34,614 nucleotides of DNA, taken from contig NZ_CAAJGM010000222.1 in assembly GCF_900996235.1 (NCBI RefSeq), forward strand, positions 1 to 34,614. The letters run 5' to 3'. This stretch comes from Paraburkholderia sp. BCC1885 (GTDB lineage Bacteria > Pseudomonadota > Gammaproteobacteria > Burkholderiales > Burkholderiaceae). A model generated the notes under the pieces. The model ran no database searches and was not told the DNA's origin. It was given only the letters and a program-made list of their open reading frames with translations. The position numbers were made by a program, and so were the translations under genes. Shown here one piece after another: positions 7,702-16,567 of the stretch; the stretch's first letter is position 1, and each line of letters starts with the position of its first letter.

Positions 7702-10482
7702 ATGACGCAGTACATTGTCGGGATCGACCTGGGCACGAGCAATACGGTCGTCGCGTATGCCGAGGCGGGGTCCGCGCAGATCCGCGTCTTCGAGATCGAT
7801 CAGCTCGTCAGTCCCGGCGAGATCGCGGCGCGGCCCTTGTTGCCCTCGGTGCGCTATCACGCGGCGCAAGGCGAACTGAGCGCCGGGGATTTGCAACTGC
7901 CCTGGTCAGGGGCGGCAACTGCCGCTTCCGGGCAAGACGCTCAGGATTCCGTAGTAATCGGCCGGCTCGCGCGCAATCTCGGCGCGCAGGTTCCGGGCCG
8001 GCTGGTGGCCAGTGCGAAAAGCTGGCTCTCGCATGCCTCGGTCGATCGTGTCGCGCCCATTTTGCCGTGGGGCGCAAACGACGACGTCCACAAGGTGTCT
8101 CCCGTCGTCGCCAGCGCCAGCTATCTGGCGCATGTGCGCGCGGCATGGAACCATCGTTTTCCACACGCTCCGTTAGAAAAGCAGGACGTGGTTCTCACGG
8201 TCCCCGCGTCCTTCGACGACGGCGCTCGCGCGCTGACGCTCGAAGCGGCGCGCATGGCGCAATTGCCGAAGCTGCGCCTGCTGGAAGAACCGCAAGCCGC
8301 GTTCTACGACTGGCTATTCCGTCATCGCGCCACGCTTGGCGCGGAGCTGGCGCAGACGCGGCTGGTGCTGATCTGCGACGTGGGCGGCGGCACCACCGAC
8401 TTCACCCTGATCAAGGTACAGGTGCAGGATGGCGAGCCGCAGCTGACGCGCGTCGGCGTCGGCAACCATCTGATGCTCGGCGGCGACAACATGGACCTCG
8501 CGCTGGCGCATCTCGCTGAGAGCCGGTTATCCACGCCGCAATCGCGCCTGTCGGCGGCGAGCCTGTCGCAACTCGTCGAACGCAGTCGTGCCGCGAAGGA
8601 GCAATTGCTCGGTGCCGGCGCTCCCGATTCGGCGTCCATCACGCTGCTGGGCGCGGGTTCGAAGCTAATCGGCGGCGCGCGCACGGCGGAAATCACGCGC
8701 GCGGAAGTCGAGCAGATTATCGTCGAAGGCTTTTTCCCGGCTGTTTCCGCGGATGCGCGGCCGGGACGCCCGCGTGGCGCGATCGTCGAATTCGGCCTGC
8801 CGTATGCGAGCGACCCTGCCGTCACCCGGCACGTCGCCGCGTTTCTGAGCCGGCTCGCGGCGCAATCGCGCGAGGCCCTGGGAACAACCGGCAGCGCCGA
8901 CGACGCATTGCCCATACCGGATACGCTGCTACTCAACGGCGGTGTGTTCCGTGCCGGCGCACTCGCCGACCGTCTCGCCTGCACGTTGGGTACGTGGCGT
9001 GGCGCGCCCTTGCATGTGCTCTACAACGACAACCCCGACGTCGCGGTCGCGCGCGGCGCGGTGGCTTACGTGCTTGCACGAGCAGGTCAGGCCCCGCGGA
9101 TCGGCGGCGGCTCGCCGCGCAGCTACTTCCTCGTCCTCGACGAAACCAGCGAGGCGCTGCGCGGAATCTGCGTGCTGCCGCGCGGCACCGAGGAGGGCCG
9201 CGAAATTCATCTCACGGATCGCACTTTCGCGCTCAGGCTCGGGCATCCGGTGCAGTTTCATCTGGTGTCCTCAATTTCAGACGTGAAGTGGCAAGCAGGC
9301 GAGATCGCCGAACTCCCGCCCGGCGATTTCGTGCGCCTGCCGCCGATCGCCACCGTCGTGCCGCCACGCGATGCGGGCAAGTCCGGCGAAACGCCGGTGC
9401 AACTCGCCGCCTCGCTGACGGAAGTCGGCACGCTCGAAGTGCATTGCATCGACGCCGGCAATGCCGCGCAACGCTGGCTGCTCGAATTCCAGTTGCGCCG
9501 CGACGAGGCCAAGGTCACGGTCTCGGGCGAAGCAGCCCATCCCGCGCTGCCGCAGGCGCTTGAACTGATCGAGCGCGCCTTCGGTTCGCGTTCGCAAAAG
9601 ATCGATCCCAAGGAGATCCGGCGCACGCGGGCGGACCTGGAACAGGTCCTCGGACCGCGCGCCAACTGGAATAGCGCCCTGCTGCGCGAACTGTTCAACG
9701 CCTTATGGCAACGCGCCAAACGGCGCCGCCGTTCGGCGGATCACGAGCGTCTGTGGCTGAATCTGGCCGGCTACTGCATGCGCCCGGGCTTTGGCTATCC
9801 GCTCGACGAATGGCGCGTCGAACAGCTATGGTCGCTGTTCGACGACGGCATCCAGTACATCAACGACAGCCAGGTCTGGTCGGAATGGTGGACACTGTGG
9901 CGCCGCGCGGCCGGTGGTCTCGGCGAGCGCGAACAACTCGACGTGCTCGACGCGGTGGCTTTTATGCAAGCCGCCAGCACGGCGCGTTCCAAACTACCGT
10001 TCGACCCCGCGAAATCCGGCTATGCCGATATGGTGCGCCTCGAAGCCTCGCTCGAACGCGTGCCGGCCGCGCGCAAGATTGAACTTGGCGAGCGGCTGAT
10101 CGAGCGGCTCAAAAAACCTGCTGAGAACCATCAGGGATGGTGGGCAGTGGGCCGCATCGGCGCGCGCCGGCCGTTCTACGGCAGCGCGCACAGCGTCGTG
10201 CCGGTGGAGGCTGCGCTGCCATGGCTCGACGCGATTCTGGCGCTCGACTGGAAGAAGGTCGAACCGGCCGCGTTCGCCGCCGTGCAGATTGCCCGCATGA
10301 CCGGCGACCGCTCGCGCGACCTGCCCGACGCGGCGCGGGCGGCCGTGGTCAAACGGCTCGAAACCGCGCACGCGCCGGCGCCCTGGATCACCATGGTCAG
10401 CGAAACCGTCGAACTCGACGCAGCCGACGAGGGCCGGGTTTTCGGCGAGTCGCTGCCGCCGGGCCTCAAGCTGATCGGCTGA
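7702..10482 (+). CDS. Large Hsp70-like ATPase with C-terminal DUF3731-type region
   Basis: This 926-residue protein is the second Hsp70 of the operon and is related to its neighbour. Its motifs are at nearly the same positions: GIDLGTSNTVV from residue 7, DVGGGTTDFTL from Asp226, NGGVF from Asn412. It differs by a C-terminal extension of about 300 residues (roughly 620-926) rich in Trp, Arg and Leu helices (for example WSEWWTLWRRAAGG), which matches the DUF3731 extension described for such Hsp70 proteins. It starts 5 bp after the previous stop, so it is certainly in the same operon. The pair may act as a heteromeric chaperone, but this is inference. Confidence 0.9.
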   Translation: MTQYIVGIDLGTSNTVVAYAEAGSAQIRVFEIDQLVSPGEIAARPLLPSVRYHAAQGELSAGDLQLPWSGAATAASGQDAQDSVVIGRLARNLGAQVPGRLVASAKSWLSHASVDRVAPILPWGANDDVHKVSPVVASASYLAHVRAAWNHRFPHAPLEKQDVVLTVPASFDDGARALTLEAARMAQLPKLRLLEEPQAAFYDWLFRHRATLGAELAQTRLVLICDVGGGTTDFTLIKVQVQDGEPQLTRVGVGNHLMLGGDNMDLALAHLAESRLSTPQSRLSAASLSQLVERSRAAKEQLLGAGAPDSASITLLGAGSKLIGGARTAEITRAEVEQIIVEGFFPAVSADARPGRPRGAIVEFGLPYASDPAVTRHVAAFLSRLAAQSREALGTTGSADDALPIPDTLLLNGGVFRAGALADRLACTLGTWRGAPLHVLYNDNPDVAVARGAVAYVLARAGQAPRIGGGSPRSYFLVLDETSEALRGICVLPRGTEEGREIHLTDRTFALRLGHPVQFHLVSSISDVKWQAGEIAELPPGDFVRLPPIATVVPPRDAGKSGETPVQLAASLTEVGTLEVHCIDAGNAAQRWLLEFQLRRDEAKVTVSGEAAHPALPQALELIERAFGSRSQKIDPKEIRRTRADLEQVLGPRANWNSALLRELFNALWQRAKRRRRSADHERLWLNLAGYCMRPGFGYPLDEWRVEQLWSLFDDGIQYINDSQVWSEWWTLWRRAAGGLGEREQLDVLDAVAFMQAASTARSKLPFDPAKSGYADMVRLEASLERVPAARKIELGERLIERLKKPAENHQGWWAVGRIGARRPFYGSAHSVVPVEAALPWLDAILALDWKKVEPAAFAAVQIARMTGDRSRDLPDAARAAVVKRLETAHAPAPWITMVSETVELDAADEGRVFGESLPPGLKLIG

Positions 10483-10558
10483 TAGTCAAGCGCCCCGACA
10501 GGCAGGCGTGAAAGCCGCCACCTGCCGTATCCAGCTGAAAAAACGTCGCCGCCTTGGC

Positions 10559-11491
10559 TCAGATCGGCGTCAACACCGGCTCGCCGGCAAAATGCCGCGT
10601 GGCGTTGGCGACAAAGTTACGCACCGAGCCCATGATCGCCTCCGGCGAGCGGCCGCCCACATGCGGCGTCACCACGAGATTGCGCAGTTCGAGCAGGGAT
10701 TCGGGCAGATGCGGCTCGCCCTCGTACACGTCGAGCCCGGCTCCCGCAATCGTTCCGGCCCTGAGTGCGTCCGCGAGCGCCGCCGTATCGACGACGCTGC
10801 CGCGCGCCACGTTCACGATAAAGCCGTGCGACCCCAACGCGTCGAGCACCGGCTTGTCGATCAGATGCTTCGTGCCGGGGCCACCCGGCGTCGCGACTAG
10901 CAGGAAGTCGCACCACTGCGCGAGCGCCGTGACGCTGTCGAAGTAGCGGATCGACTCGCCCGCGCGCGGCTTGCGATTGTGATAGCCCAGCTCCATTTCG
11001 AAGCCTGCGCCGCGCCGGGCGATCTTCTGGCCGATATTGCCGAGGCCGAGAATACCGAGGCGTTTGCCCGACACGTTCGGCCGCATCGGCAGCGTGTCGC
11101 GCCAGGCGCCCTGGCGGGTCGCCTGATCGAGCTGCGGTACGTCGCGCACCACGGCCAGCAGCAGCGCGAAGGCGTGATCGGCGACGCAGTGGTCGTTGGT
11201 TCCCGCGCCGTTCACCAGCACGATATTGCGGGCGCGGGCGTGGTCGAGCGGCAGATTTTCGTAGCCCGCCCCCAGCGCGCTGATGAATTCGAGCTTCGGC
11301 AACCGGTCGACTTCGGCGTCGGTCAGGCCGGTCGTGCCATTGGTCAGCACGGCGCGCACCGTGGCGCCGTGTGCGGCGATCGCCGCGCTGCGCGAGTCGG
11401 GATCGGGCGCATAGATCACGTCGAAAGCGGCTGCGATGCACGCGCGGCTCTCGTCATTCAGATGGATCAGAACCAGCAGGGTAGGTTTCAT
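10559..11491 (-). CDS. D-2-hydroxyacid dehydrogenase (glyoxylate/hydroxypyruvate reductase-like)
   Basis: The 310-residue enzyme of the D-isomer-specific 2-hydroxyacid dehydrogenase family reduces 2-oxoacids such as glyoxylate or hydroxypyruvate, or oxidises the matching hydroxyacid. Seen directly: the Rossmann motif GLGNIG (149-154), catalytic Arg230 in NVARGSVVD, Glu259 in DVYEGEP and His277 in TPHVGG. Asn172-Arg173 at the end of the second strand instead of an acidic residue suggests NADPH preference. The start at 11491 gives MKPTLLVLIHL; the longer frame to 11650 adds 53 residues of non-protein character. It is convergent with the Hsp70 operon and divergent from the diguanylate cyclase gene. 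The exact substrate cannot be read from sequence. Confidence 0.9.
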   Translation of the reverse strand: MKPTLLVLIHLNDESRACIAAAFDVIYAPDPDSRSAAIAAHGATVRAVLTNGTTGLTDAEVDRLPKLEFISALGAGYENLPLDHARARNIVLVNGAGTNDHCVADHAFALLLAVVRDVPQLDQATRQGAWRDTLPMRPNVSGKRLGILGLGNIGQKIARRGAGFEMELGYHNRKPRAGESIRYFDSVTALAQWCDFLLVATPGGPGTKHLIDKPVLDALGSHGFIVNVARGSVVDTAALADALRAGTIAGAGLDVYEGEPHLPESLLELRNLVVTPHVGGRSPEAIMGSVRNFVANATRHFAGEPVLTPI

Positions 11492-11657
11492 GGACACGAT
11501 GCGTTGATTGGCGGGATGGGCGGAATGAGCGGAAGACTGCAACGCCGGAAAGTGTAACAAGGGCCCGGCAAGCGTGCAGCCGGGCTCTGCGCCGCCATTT
11601 GTCCCGCTCCCCTCAGGCCCATTTTGGCCAATCCGCCTTCGGCCACCCAAGTCGTCT

Positions 11658-11663
11658 TAAAAT
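11658..11663 (+). promoter_or_regulatory. Possible -10 box of the diguanylate cyclase gene
   Basis: TAAAAT lies 28 bp before the ATG and is embedded in TAAAATAGCGGC, the same 12-mer seen at 5086. The distance suits a short leader. No clear -35 is visible. Confidence 0.3.
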
Positions 11664-11690
11664 AGCGGCACTATCGACTATGGACTCGTC

Positions 11691-13184
11691 ATGCTGGATA
11701 CCCTTAGTGCTCAAGAGATGCCGCGCGGTGAAGCGACGGCCAGCGACGACTCGGAGATGTTCGAGCTGGCCCCGGTTTCGCTCTGGCTCGAGGACTTCAG
11801 CGGCGTGCGCACGCTGTTCGACGCATGGCGCGCCGAGGGCGTCACGGACCTGCGCGCGCATTTCGCCGGGCATCCCGAACGGGTTGCGCAGTGCGCGCAC
11901 AGCATTCGCGTCGTCAAGGTCAACCGCAAGACACTCGACCTGTTCGAGGCCGACAGTCTTGCCACGCTGACCGCCAATCTCAGCAGCGTGTTTCGCGACG
12001 ACATGCTGAAGACCCACCTCGAAGAACTGTGTCAGTTGTGGGCCGGCCAGCCGAATTTCATGAGCCAGACCGTCAACTACACGCTAGGCGGCCGGCGCGT
12101 GGACGTGCTGCTCAAGGGCGCGGTGCTGCCCGGACACGAAGCGCGCTGGGACCGCGTGCTGGTGTCGCTAGAGGACGTCAGCGAACTGGAAGGCGCGCGT
12201 CATCGCCTCGTGCACGCCGAGCAGTACGCGCGCGGTCTGTTCGAAGATTCGCCGGTGTCGCTGTGGGTCGAGGATTTCAGCGCGGTCAAACGGCTTCTCA
12301 ACGAGGCCCGCGCGGCCGGCATCGCCGATTTCCGCGTGTTCACGGACGTGCATCCGGAATTCGTCGAGCGCTGCATGCAGGAAATTCATGTGCTCGACGT
12401 GAACCGCCACACGCTGGCCATGTTCGGCGCACCCGACAAGAAAACGTTGCTGGCCAGCCTGTCCCAGGTGTTCCGCGACGAGATGCGCTCGCACTTCCGC
12501 GAGCAATTGATCGACCTGTGGGATGGCAAGCTGTTCCAGCAGCGCGAAGCCGTCAACTACTCGCTGGACGGCAACGAGGTTCACGTCCACCTGCAATTCT
12601 CCGTGCTGCCGGGGCATGAGCAGGACTGGGACCTCGTGCTGGTGGCGCTCACGGACATCACCGCGCGCAAGAAAGCCGAGGCGTATCTGGAGTTTCTCGG
12701 CAAGCACGACGTGCTGACCAAGCTGCGCAACCGTTCGTTTTATGTCGATGAACTGAACCGGCTCGAACGCAAGGGGCCGTTCCCGGTGACCGTGATCATG
12801 GCCGACCTCAACGGCCTGAAGCGGATCAACGACCAGCTCGGCCACGCCGCCGGCGACGCGCTTTTGCGGCGCGCCGGCGAGGTGCTGGCGAAAGCGATGG
12901 AAGCGCCCTTTCACGCGGCGCGGATCGGCGGCGACGAATTCGCGATCCTGATGCCGAGCACCGATGAACACGGCGGCGCCGCGATGATCGACACGATCCG
13001 GCAACTGGTCGAACTCAACAATCAGTTCTACCCCGGTTCGGTGCTGAGTTTTTCGATGGGCGCGGCCACCTGCCAGCACGGCGAACGGCTCGAAGCCGTG
13101 GTGCAGCGGGCCGACCTGCTGATGTATGAAGAAAAACGCGCGCACTACGAAAACAAAAACACGGGCGATTCGAACGAAGAATGA
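11691..13184 (+). CDS. Diguanylate cyclase with tandem duplicated PAS-like sensor domains
   Basis: This 497-residue cytoplasmic enzyme is predicted to make c-di-GMP from two GTP. The GGDEF domain spans about 325-485 with an intact GGDEF motif at 413-417 and the usual DLNGLKRINDQLGH segment. The residues upstream of GGDEF do not contain RxxD, so the inhibitory I-site seems absent. The N-terminal two thirds are two homologous blocks of about 160 residues, starting at Phe24 (FELAPVSLWLEDFSGV) and Phe184 (FEDSPVSLWVEDFSAV), each ending in a PAS-like strand (VLVSLEDVSE and VLVALTDITAR). There is no transmembrane segment. The ligand of the sensor is unknown. The ATG start gives a complete first repeat, though its ribosome-binding site is weak. 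Confidence 0.92.
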   Translation: MLDTLSAQEMPRGEATASDDSEMFELAPVSLWLEDFSGVRTLFDAWRAEGVTDLRAHFAGHPERVAQCAHSIRVVKVNRKTLDLFEADSLATLTANLSSVFRDDMLKTHLEELCQLWAGQPNFMSQTVNYTLGGRRVDVLLKGAVLPGHEARWDRVLVSLEDVSELEGARHRLVHAEQYARGLFEDSPVSLWVEDFSAVKRLLNEARAAGIADFRVFTDVHPEFVERCMQEIHVLDVNRHTLAMFGAPDKKTLLASLSQVFRDEMRSHFREQLIDLWDGKLFQQREAVNYSLDGNEVHVHLQFSVLPGHEQDWDLVLVALTDITARKKAEAYLEFLGKHDVLTKLRNRSFYVDELNRLERKGPFPVTVIMADLNGLKRINDQLGHAAGDALLRRAGEVLAKAMEAPFHAARIGGDEFAILMPSTDEHGGAAMIDTIRQLVELNNQFYPGSVLSFSMGAATCQHGERLEAVVQRADLLMYEEKRAHYENKNTGDSNEE

Positions 13185-13538
13185 AACCGCGCCTGCCTGC
13201 GGGCTGAACCGGGGCGCAACTCAGGGTCACCTTGGAGTCAACTCAAGGCCGCCCCAGGCAGGCGCGTGGCAACGATGGTTTAGCCCTTGGACAATATTCA
13301 GGAATGCAGATTGTTTTTCAGTCCCGACGAGCAGCGTAACAGTACAAATATCGGCTATTGCATTGCACAAAAGTTGACTCCCGAACCCCTACGGACTAAC
13401 CCGAATGCAAGAAAGTATCGGTTTACAGCCGTATTTTTAGTGGTGGGATAGCGGTAATGGGGCTAATTTTCGGTCATGGCGAGACGCACGGCAGCATTAG
13501 CGGCCCGCCCGACAAAAATTGGCTCAGGAGGAAGACAG
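13185..13538. other. Intergenic region between diguanylate cyclase and AraC genes
   Basis: These 354 bp have no gene. The left part is the nested hairpin described separately. From about 13267 the sequence is AT-richer and presumably carries the promoter of the AraC gene, but I cannot define boxes with confidence. Confidence 0.5.
13188..13266. other. 79-nt strongly structured element after the diguanylate cyclase gene
   Basis: Three nested stems can form. The outer one is a perfect 12 bp, CGCGCCTGCCTG (13188-13199) with CAGGCAGGCGCG (13255-13266). The middle one is GGGGCG (13211-13216) with CGCCCC (13250-13255), sharing one base with the outer stem. The apical one is CCTT-G-GAGT with ACTC-AAGG (13230-13248), with one bulged G. 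No T-run follows. It could be a 3' end structure, a regulatory RNA or a repeat element, and starts 4 nt after the stop codon. Confidence 0.45.
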
Positions 13539-14507
13539 ATGCACGCCACCCGGGGTGCCACGGCGCGTCAGGAAGCCCGCAGCGCCAACCTCGTTCAACC
13601 GGATCTCGAACGGGTCGCCATGCCGCGCGACGAATCGTTCAAGGTCTGGTCGCACGGCTACCCCTTTCGCACGGTGCGCTGGCACTTCCATCCGGAGTAC
13701 GAAATTCATCTCATCACCGCGACGACGGGCAAATACTTCGTCGGCGATTACATCGGCAACTTCGCGCCCGGCAATCTGGTGATGGCGGGACCGAATCTGC
13801 CGCATAACTGGGTGAGCAACGTGCCGCCCGGCAGCCGGGTGGACGAACGCGGTCTGGTGCTGCAGTTCAGCGAGGACTTCATTGGGCGCGCCGCCATGGC
13901 GTTCCCCGAACTGAAGCGAGTGGAGAATCTGCTCGACGCCGCGCGCTGGGGCATGCTGTTCGCCGAGAAAACCGCTGCGGCCGCCGAACCGGTCATGCGC
14001 GAAATGATCGGCGCGCAAGGCATCCGCCGTATCACGCTGTTCATCACCCTGCTCGACCTGCTTCTGCAAAGTACGGCGCCGGTGAAACTGGCGAGCGCGG
14101 CTTATCGCGCGGATCCGGCGCCCGATGCCGGCACGCGCATCGATCACGTGCTGGCGTATATCGGCAAAAACCTTTCGCTGGCGTTGCGCGAAACCGAGCT
14201 GGCCGAACTCTCGGGGCAAAGCGTGAGCGCCTTCTCGCGCTACTTCCGCCGGCATACCGGCGTACCTTTCGTGCAGTACGTGAACCGGCTGCGTATTAAT
14301 CTGGCCTGCCAACTATTGATGACGGGTGAACTGAGCGTGACCGATATCTGCTATCAGGTCGGCTTCAATAACCTGTCGAATTTCAACCGCCAGTTTCTTC
14401 TGCTGAAGGCTATGTCGCCCTCGCGATGGCGCGCGTATCAGCAGCTCAATGCCGCCAGCGCAACCGAATCGCCCGACGCCGCACACGCCCCGCAGGCGTT
14501 CGGCTAG
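13539..14507 (+). CDS. AraC-family regulator of the polyol operon
   Basis: The 322-residue protein has an N-terminal cupin-like sensor domain (about 30-190, with WHFHPEYEIHLI typical of the sugar-binding cupin) and a C-terminal pair of helix-turn-helix motifs (about 215-310, with DICYQVGFNNLSNFNRQF). It lies 95 bp upstream of, and on the same strand as, the ABC transporter and catabolic genes, so it most likely activates them in response to the polyol. The ATG at 13539 was chosen because a strong AGGAGGAAG site precedes it by a few bases; a frame start at 13476 lacks one. Binding sites would be expected in 14508-14602 but none is obvious by eye. Confidence 0.88.
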   Translation: MHATRGATARQEARSANLVQPDLERVAMPRDESFKVWSHGYPFRTVRWHFHPEYEIHLITATTGKYFVGDYIGNFAPGNLVMAGPNLPHNWVSNVPPGSRVDERGLVLQFSEDFIGRAAMAFPELKRVENLLDAARWGMLFAEKTAAAAEPVMREMIGAQGIRRITLFITLLDLLLQSTAPVKLASAAYRADPAPDAGTRIDHVLAYIGKNLSLALRETELAELSGQSVSAFSRYFRRHTGVPFVQYVNRLRINLACQLLMTGELSVTDICYQVGFNNLSNFNRQFLLLKAMSPSRWRAYQQLNAASATESPDAAHAPQAFG

Positions 14508-14602
14508 CGCGTGTTGTACCCGTCCTCATCTGAAAGCACCACCCGCAGCGCAACGACGGCAGCCACCCGCGCCGCAAATTTTCTAATAAACGGAGACACT
14601 CG

Positions 14603-15661
14603 ATGAACAGACTATCGAACCACCTGATCGGCGCCAGCGCGCTGACCTTGAGCCTGATGGGCGCCACCGCGGCGCTGGCCGCGCCGAGCGGCACGGTTGC
14701 CTTCCTGATGCCGGACGAGGGCTCGACGCGCTACGAACAGCACGACTTCCCCGGCTTCAAGGCCGAAATGGGCAAGCTCTGCCCCGACTGCAAAGTGCTG
14801 TATCAGAACGCCAATGGCGACGTCTCGCAGCAACAGCAGCAGTTCAACTCGGTGATCGCCCAGGGCGCCAAGGTGATCGTGCTCGACCCGGTGGACTCGA
14901 CGGCGGCCGCGTCGCTGGTGCACATGGCGCAGGGCCAGGGCATCAAGGTGATTGCCTACGACCGTCCGGTGCCGTCGACGCCCGCCAACTACTATGTGTC
15001 GTTCGATAACGAGGACATCGGCAAGTCCATCGCACAGTCGCTGGTGCAGCATCTCAAGGAGATGGGCGTGTCGCCCGACAAGGGTGGTCTGCTCGAAGTC
15101 AACGGCTCGCCGGTCGACGCCGCGGCTGGCCTGATCAAGAAGGGCAGCCACGAGGGCATCCAGGGCAGCGGCTACAAGACGCTCGCCGAATACGACACGC
15201 CGGACTGGGCGCCGCCGAAGGCGCAGCAATGGGTCAGCGGCCAGATCACGCGCTTCAGCTCGCAGATTGTGGGCGTGGTGGCGGCCAACGACGGCACGGG
15301 CGGCGGCGCGGTGGCGGCCTTCAAGGCAGCCGGCGTCAACCCCGTACCGCCGGTGACCGGCAACGACGCGACCCTCGCCGGCCTGCAGCTGATCATTTCC
15401 GGCGACCAGTACAACACCATCCTCAAGCCGAGCGAAATCGTCGCGGCGGCGGCGGCGAAGGTCGCCGTCGGCTTCCTGAACGGCCAGGCTCCGAAGGGTC
15501 AGACGACACTCTTCAACACGCCGTCGCAACTCTTCAAGCCGGCCGTGATCACCTCGAAGAACATCAAGGCGGAGGTGGTCGACAAGGGCTTCGCGAGCGC
15601 CAAGGATCTGTGCACCGACCGCTATGCCGACGGTTGCAAGAAACTTGGCATTACGAATTGA
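14603..15661 (+). CDS. Periplasmic sugar/polyol-binding protein of an ABC importer
   Basis: The 352-residue protein starts with a Sec signal peptide (Lys-free but Arg at 3, hydrophobic core about 7-24, cleavage probably after Ala27 in ALAA). The mature part is a type-I periplasmic binding protein (Peripla_BP_4): AFLMPDEGSTRYEQ near the start, the hinge segment KVIAYDRPVP, and VAANDGTGGGAVAAF. It delivers substrate to the permease encoded downstream. From the pathway genes the substrate is probably ribitol or a related pentitol, but D-xylose-like sugars bind related proteins, so specificity is inferred. Cys residues at about 54 and 57 and near the C-terminus could form disulphides. It is the first gene of the transporter operon, with GGAG upstream of the ATG. 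Confidence 0.9.
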   Translation: MNRLSNHLIGASALTLSLMGATAALAAPSGTVAFLMPDEGSTRYEQHDFPGFKAEMGKLCPDCKVLYQNANGDVSQQQQQFNSVIAQGAKVIVLDPVDSTAAASLVHMAQGQGIKVIAYDRPVPSTPANYYVSFDNEDIGKSIAQSLVQHLKEMGVSPDKGGLLEVNGSPVDAAAGLIKKGSHEGIQGSGYKTLAEYDTPDWAPPKAQQWVSGQITRFSSQIVGVVAANDGTGGGAVAAFKAAGVNPVPPVTGNDATLAGLQLIISGDQYNTILKPSEIVAAAAAKVAVGFLNGQAPKGQTTLFNTPSQLFKPAVITSKNIKAEVVDKGFASAKDLCTDRYADGCKKLGITN

Positions 15662-15698
15662 TCCAGAGCGTGGGCTGCCATCCGGCTCACGGCCGGAC

Positions 15699-15728
15699 GG
15701 GATCCGGCCGGCGCCGGGTCCCCTTTTT
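15699..15728 (+). terminator. Intrinsic terminator/attenuator inside the ABC operon
   Basis: GGGATCCGGC (15699-15708) pairs with GCCGGGTCCC (15713-15722), with one G-U pair, around a CGGC tetraloop, followed by C and five T (15724-15728). It lies 38 bp after the binding-protein stop and 20 bp before the ATPase start. Partial termination here would give more binding protein than ATPase and permease. Confidence 0.75.
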
Positions 15729-15748
15729 CATCACGAGGTATCCGTCTT

Positions 15749-16552
15749 ATGACTGACAACGCCACCAAACAGTCCGGGCGAGGCGAGCTGGTGCTGAGCC
15801 TGCGCGGCGTCTCGAAGCACTTCGGAGCGGTCTCGGCCCTGACGGACATCGAGCTCGACGTGCATGCCGGCGAAGTGGTCGCCCTGGTGGGCGACAACGG
15901 CGCCGGTAAATCCACGCTGGTCAAGGTGCTGGCCGGCGTCCATCAACCGAGCGCGGGCACCATCACCTTCGGCGGCAAGGAGGTCACGCTGACCAATCCG
16001 GCCGCGGCGCTGGATCTCGGCATCGCCACGGTGTTTCAGGATCTTGCGCTGTGCGAGAACCTCGACGTGGTCGCCAACATCTATCTGGGCCGCGAACTGA
16101 ACCCCATGCGCCTCGACGAAGTGGCCATGGAAGTAAAGGCCTGGACGCTGCTCAATGAACTCTCGGCGCGCATTCCGAGCGTGCGCGACGTCGTCGCTTC
16201 GCTGTCGGGCGGCCAGCGCCAGACCGTGGCGATTGCCCGCTCGCTGCTGCTCGATCCGAAGCTGATCATGCTCGACGAACCGACCGCCGCGCTCGGCGTC
16301 GCCCAAACCGCCGAAGTGCTGAACCTGATCGAACGGGTCCGTGACCGTGGCCACGCGGTCATCATGATCAGCCACAACATGGAGGACGTGCGCGCGGTGG
16401 CCGACCGGATTGTGGTGCTGCGGCTTGGCCGCAATAACGGCGTTTTCTACCCCGACTCGTCGAATCAGGAACTCGTGGCGGCGATCACCGGCGCCGCCGA
16501 GAACGCAGTGTCGCGTCGCGCGGGCCGGCGTCAGTCCGAACTGGGCGCGTAG
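15749..16552 (+). CDS. Single-domain sugar ABC transporter ATPase
   Basis: The 267-residue ATPase energises the importer. All motifs are present: Walker A GDNGAGKST (48-56), Q-loop Gln97, signature LSGGQ (152-156), Walker B LIMLDE (172-177) and switch His209. Sugar importers of the RbsA/XylG type usually have two fused ABC domains (about 500 residues); here there is only one, as in FrcA-like systems, so it must act as a homodimer. It follows the internal terminator and lies 15 bp before the permease gene, with which it is surely co-translated. Confidence 0.93.
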   Translation: MTDNATKQSGRGELVLSLRGVSKHFGAVSALTDIELDVHAGEVVALVGDNGAGKSTLVKVLAGVHQPSAGTITFGGKEVTLTNPAAALDLGIATVFQDLALCENLDVVANIYLGRELNPMRLDEVAMEVKAWTLLNELSARIPSVRDVVASLSGGQRQTVAIARSLLLDPKLIMLDEPTAALGVAQTAEVLNLIERVRDRGHAVIMISHNMEDVRAVADRIVVLRLGRNNGVFYPDSSNQELVAAITGAAENAVSRRAGRRQSELGA

Positions 16553-16567
16553 ACCAAAGGAACGATC

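Noticed and set aside
10501..10526. Weak hairpin between the convergent Hsp70 and hydroxyacid dehydrogenase genes
   Set aside because: Only GGCAGG/CCTGCC pairs around 14 nt and no T-run follows; too weak to call a terminator.
13457..13807. Plus-strand open frame overlapping the AraC gene start
   Set aside because: It is a different frame of the AraC coding region with no protein character.
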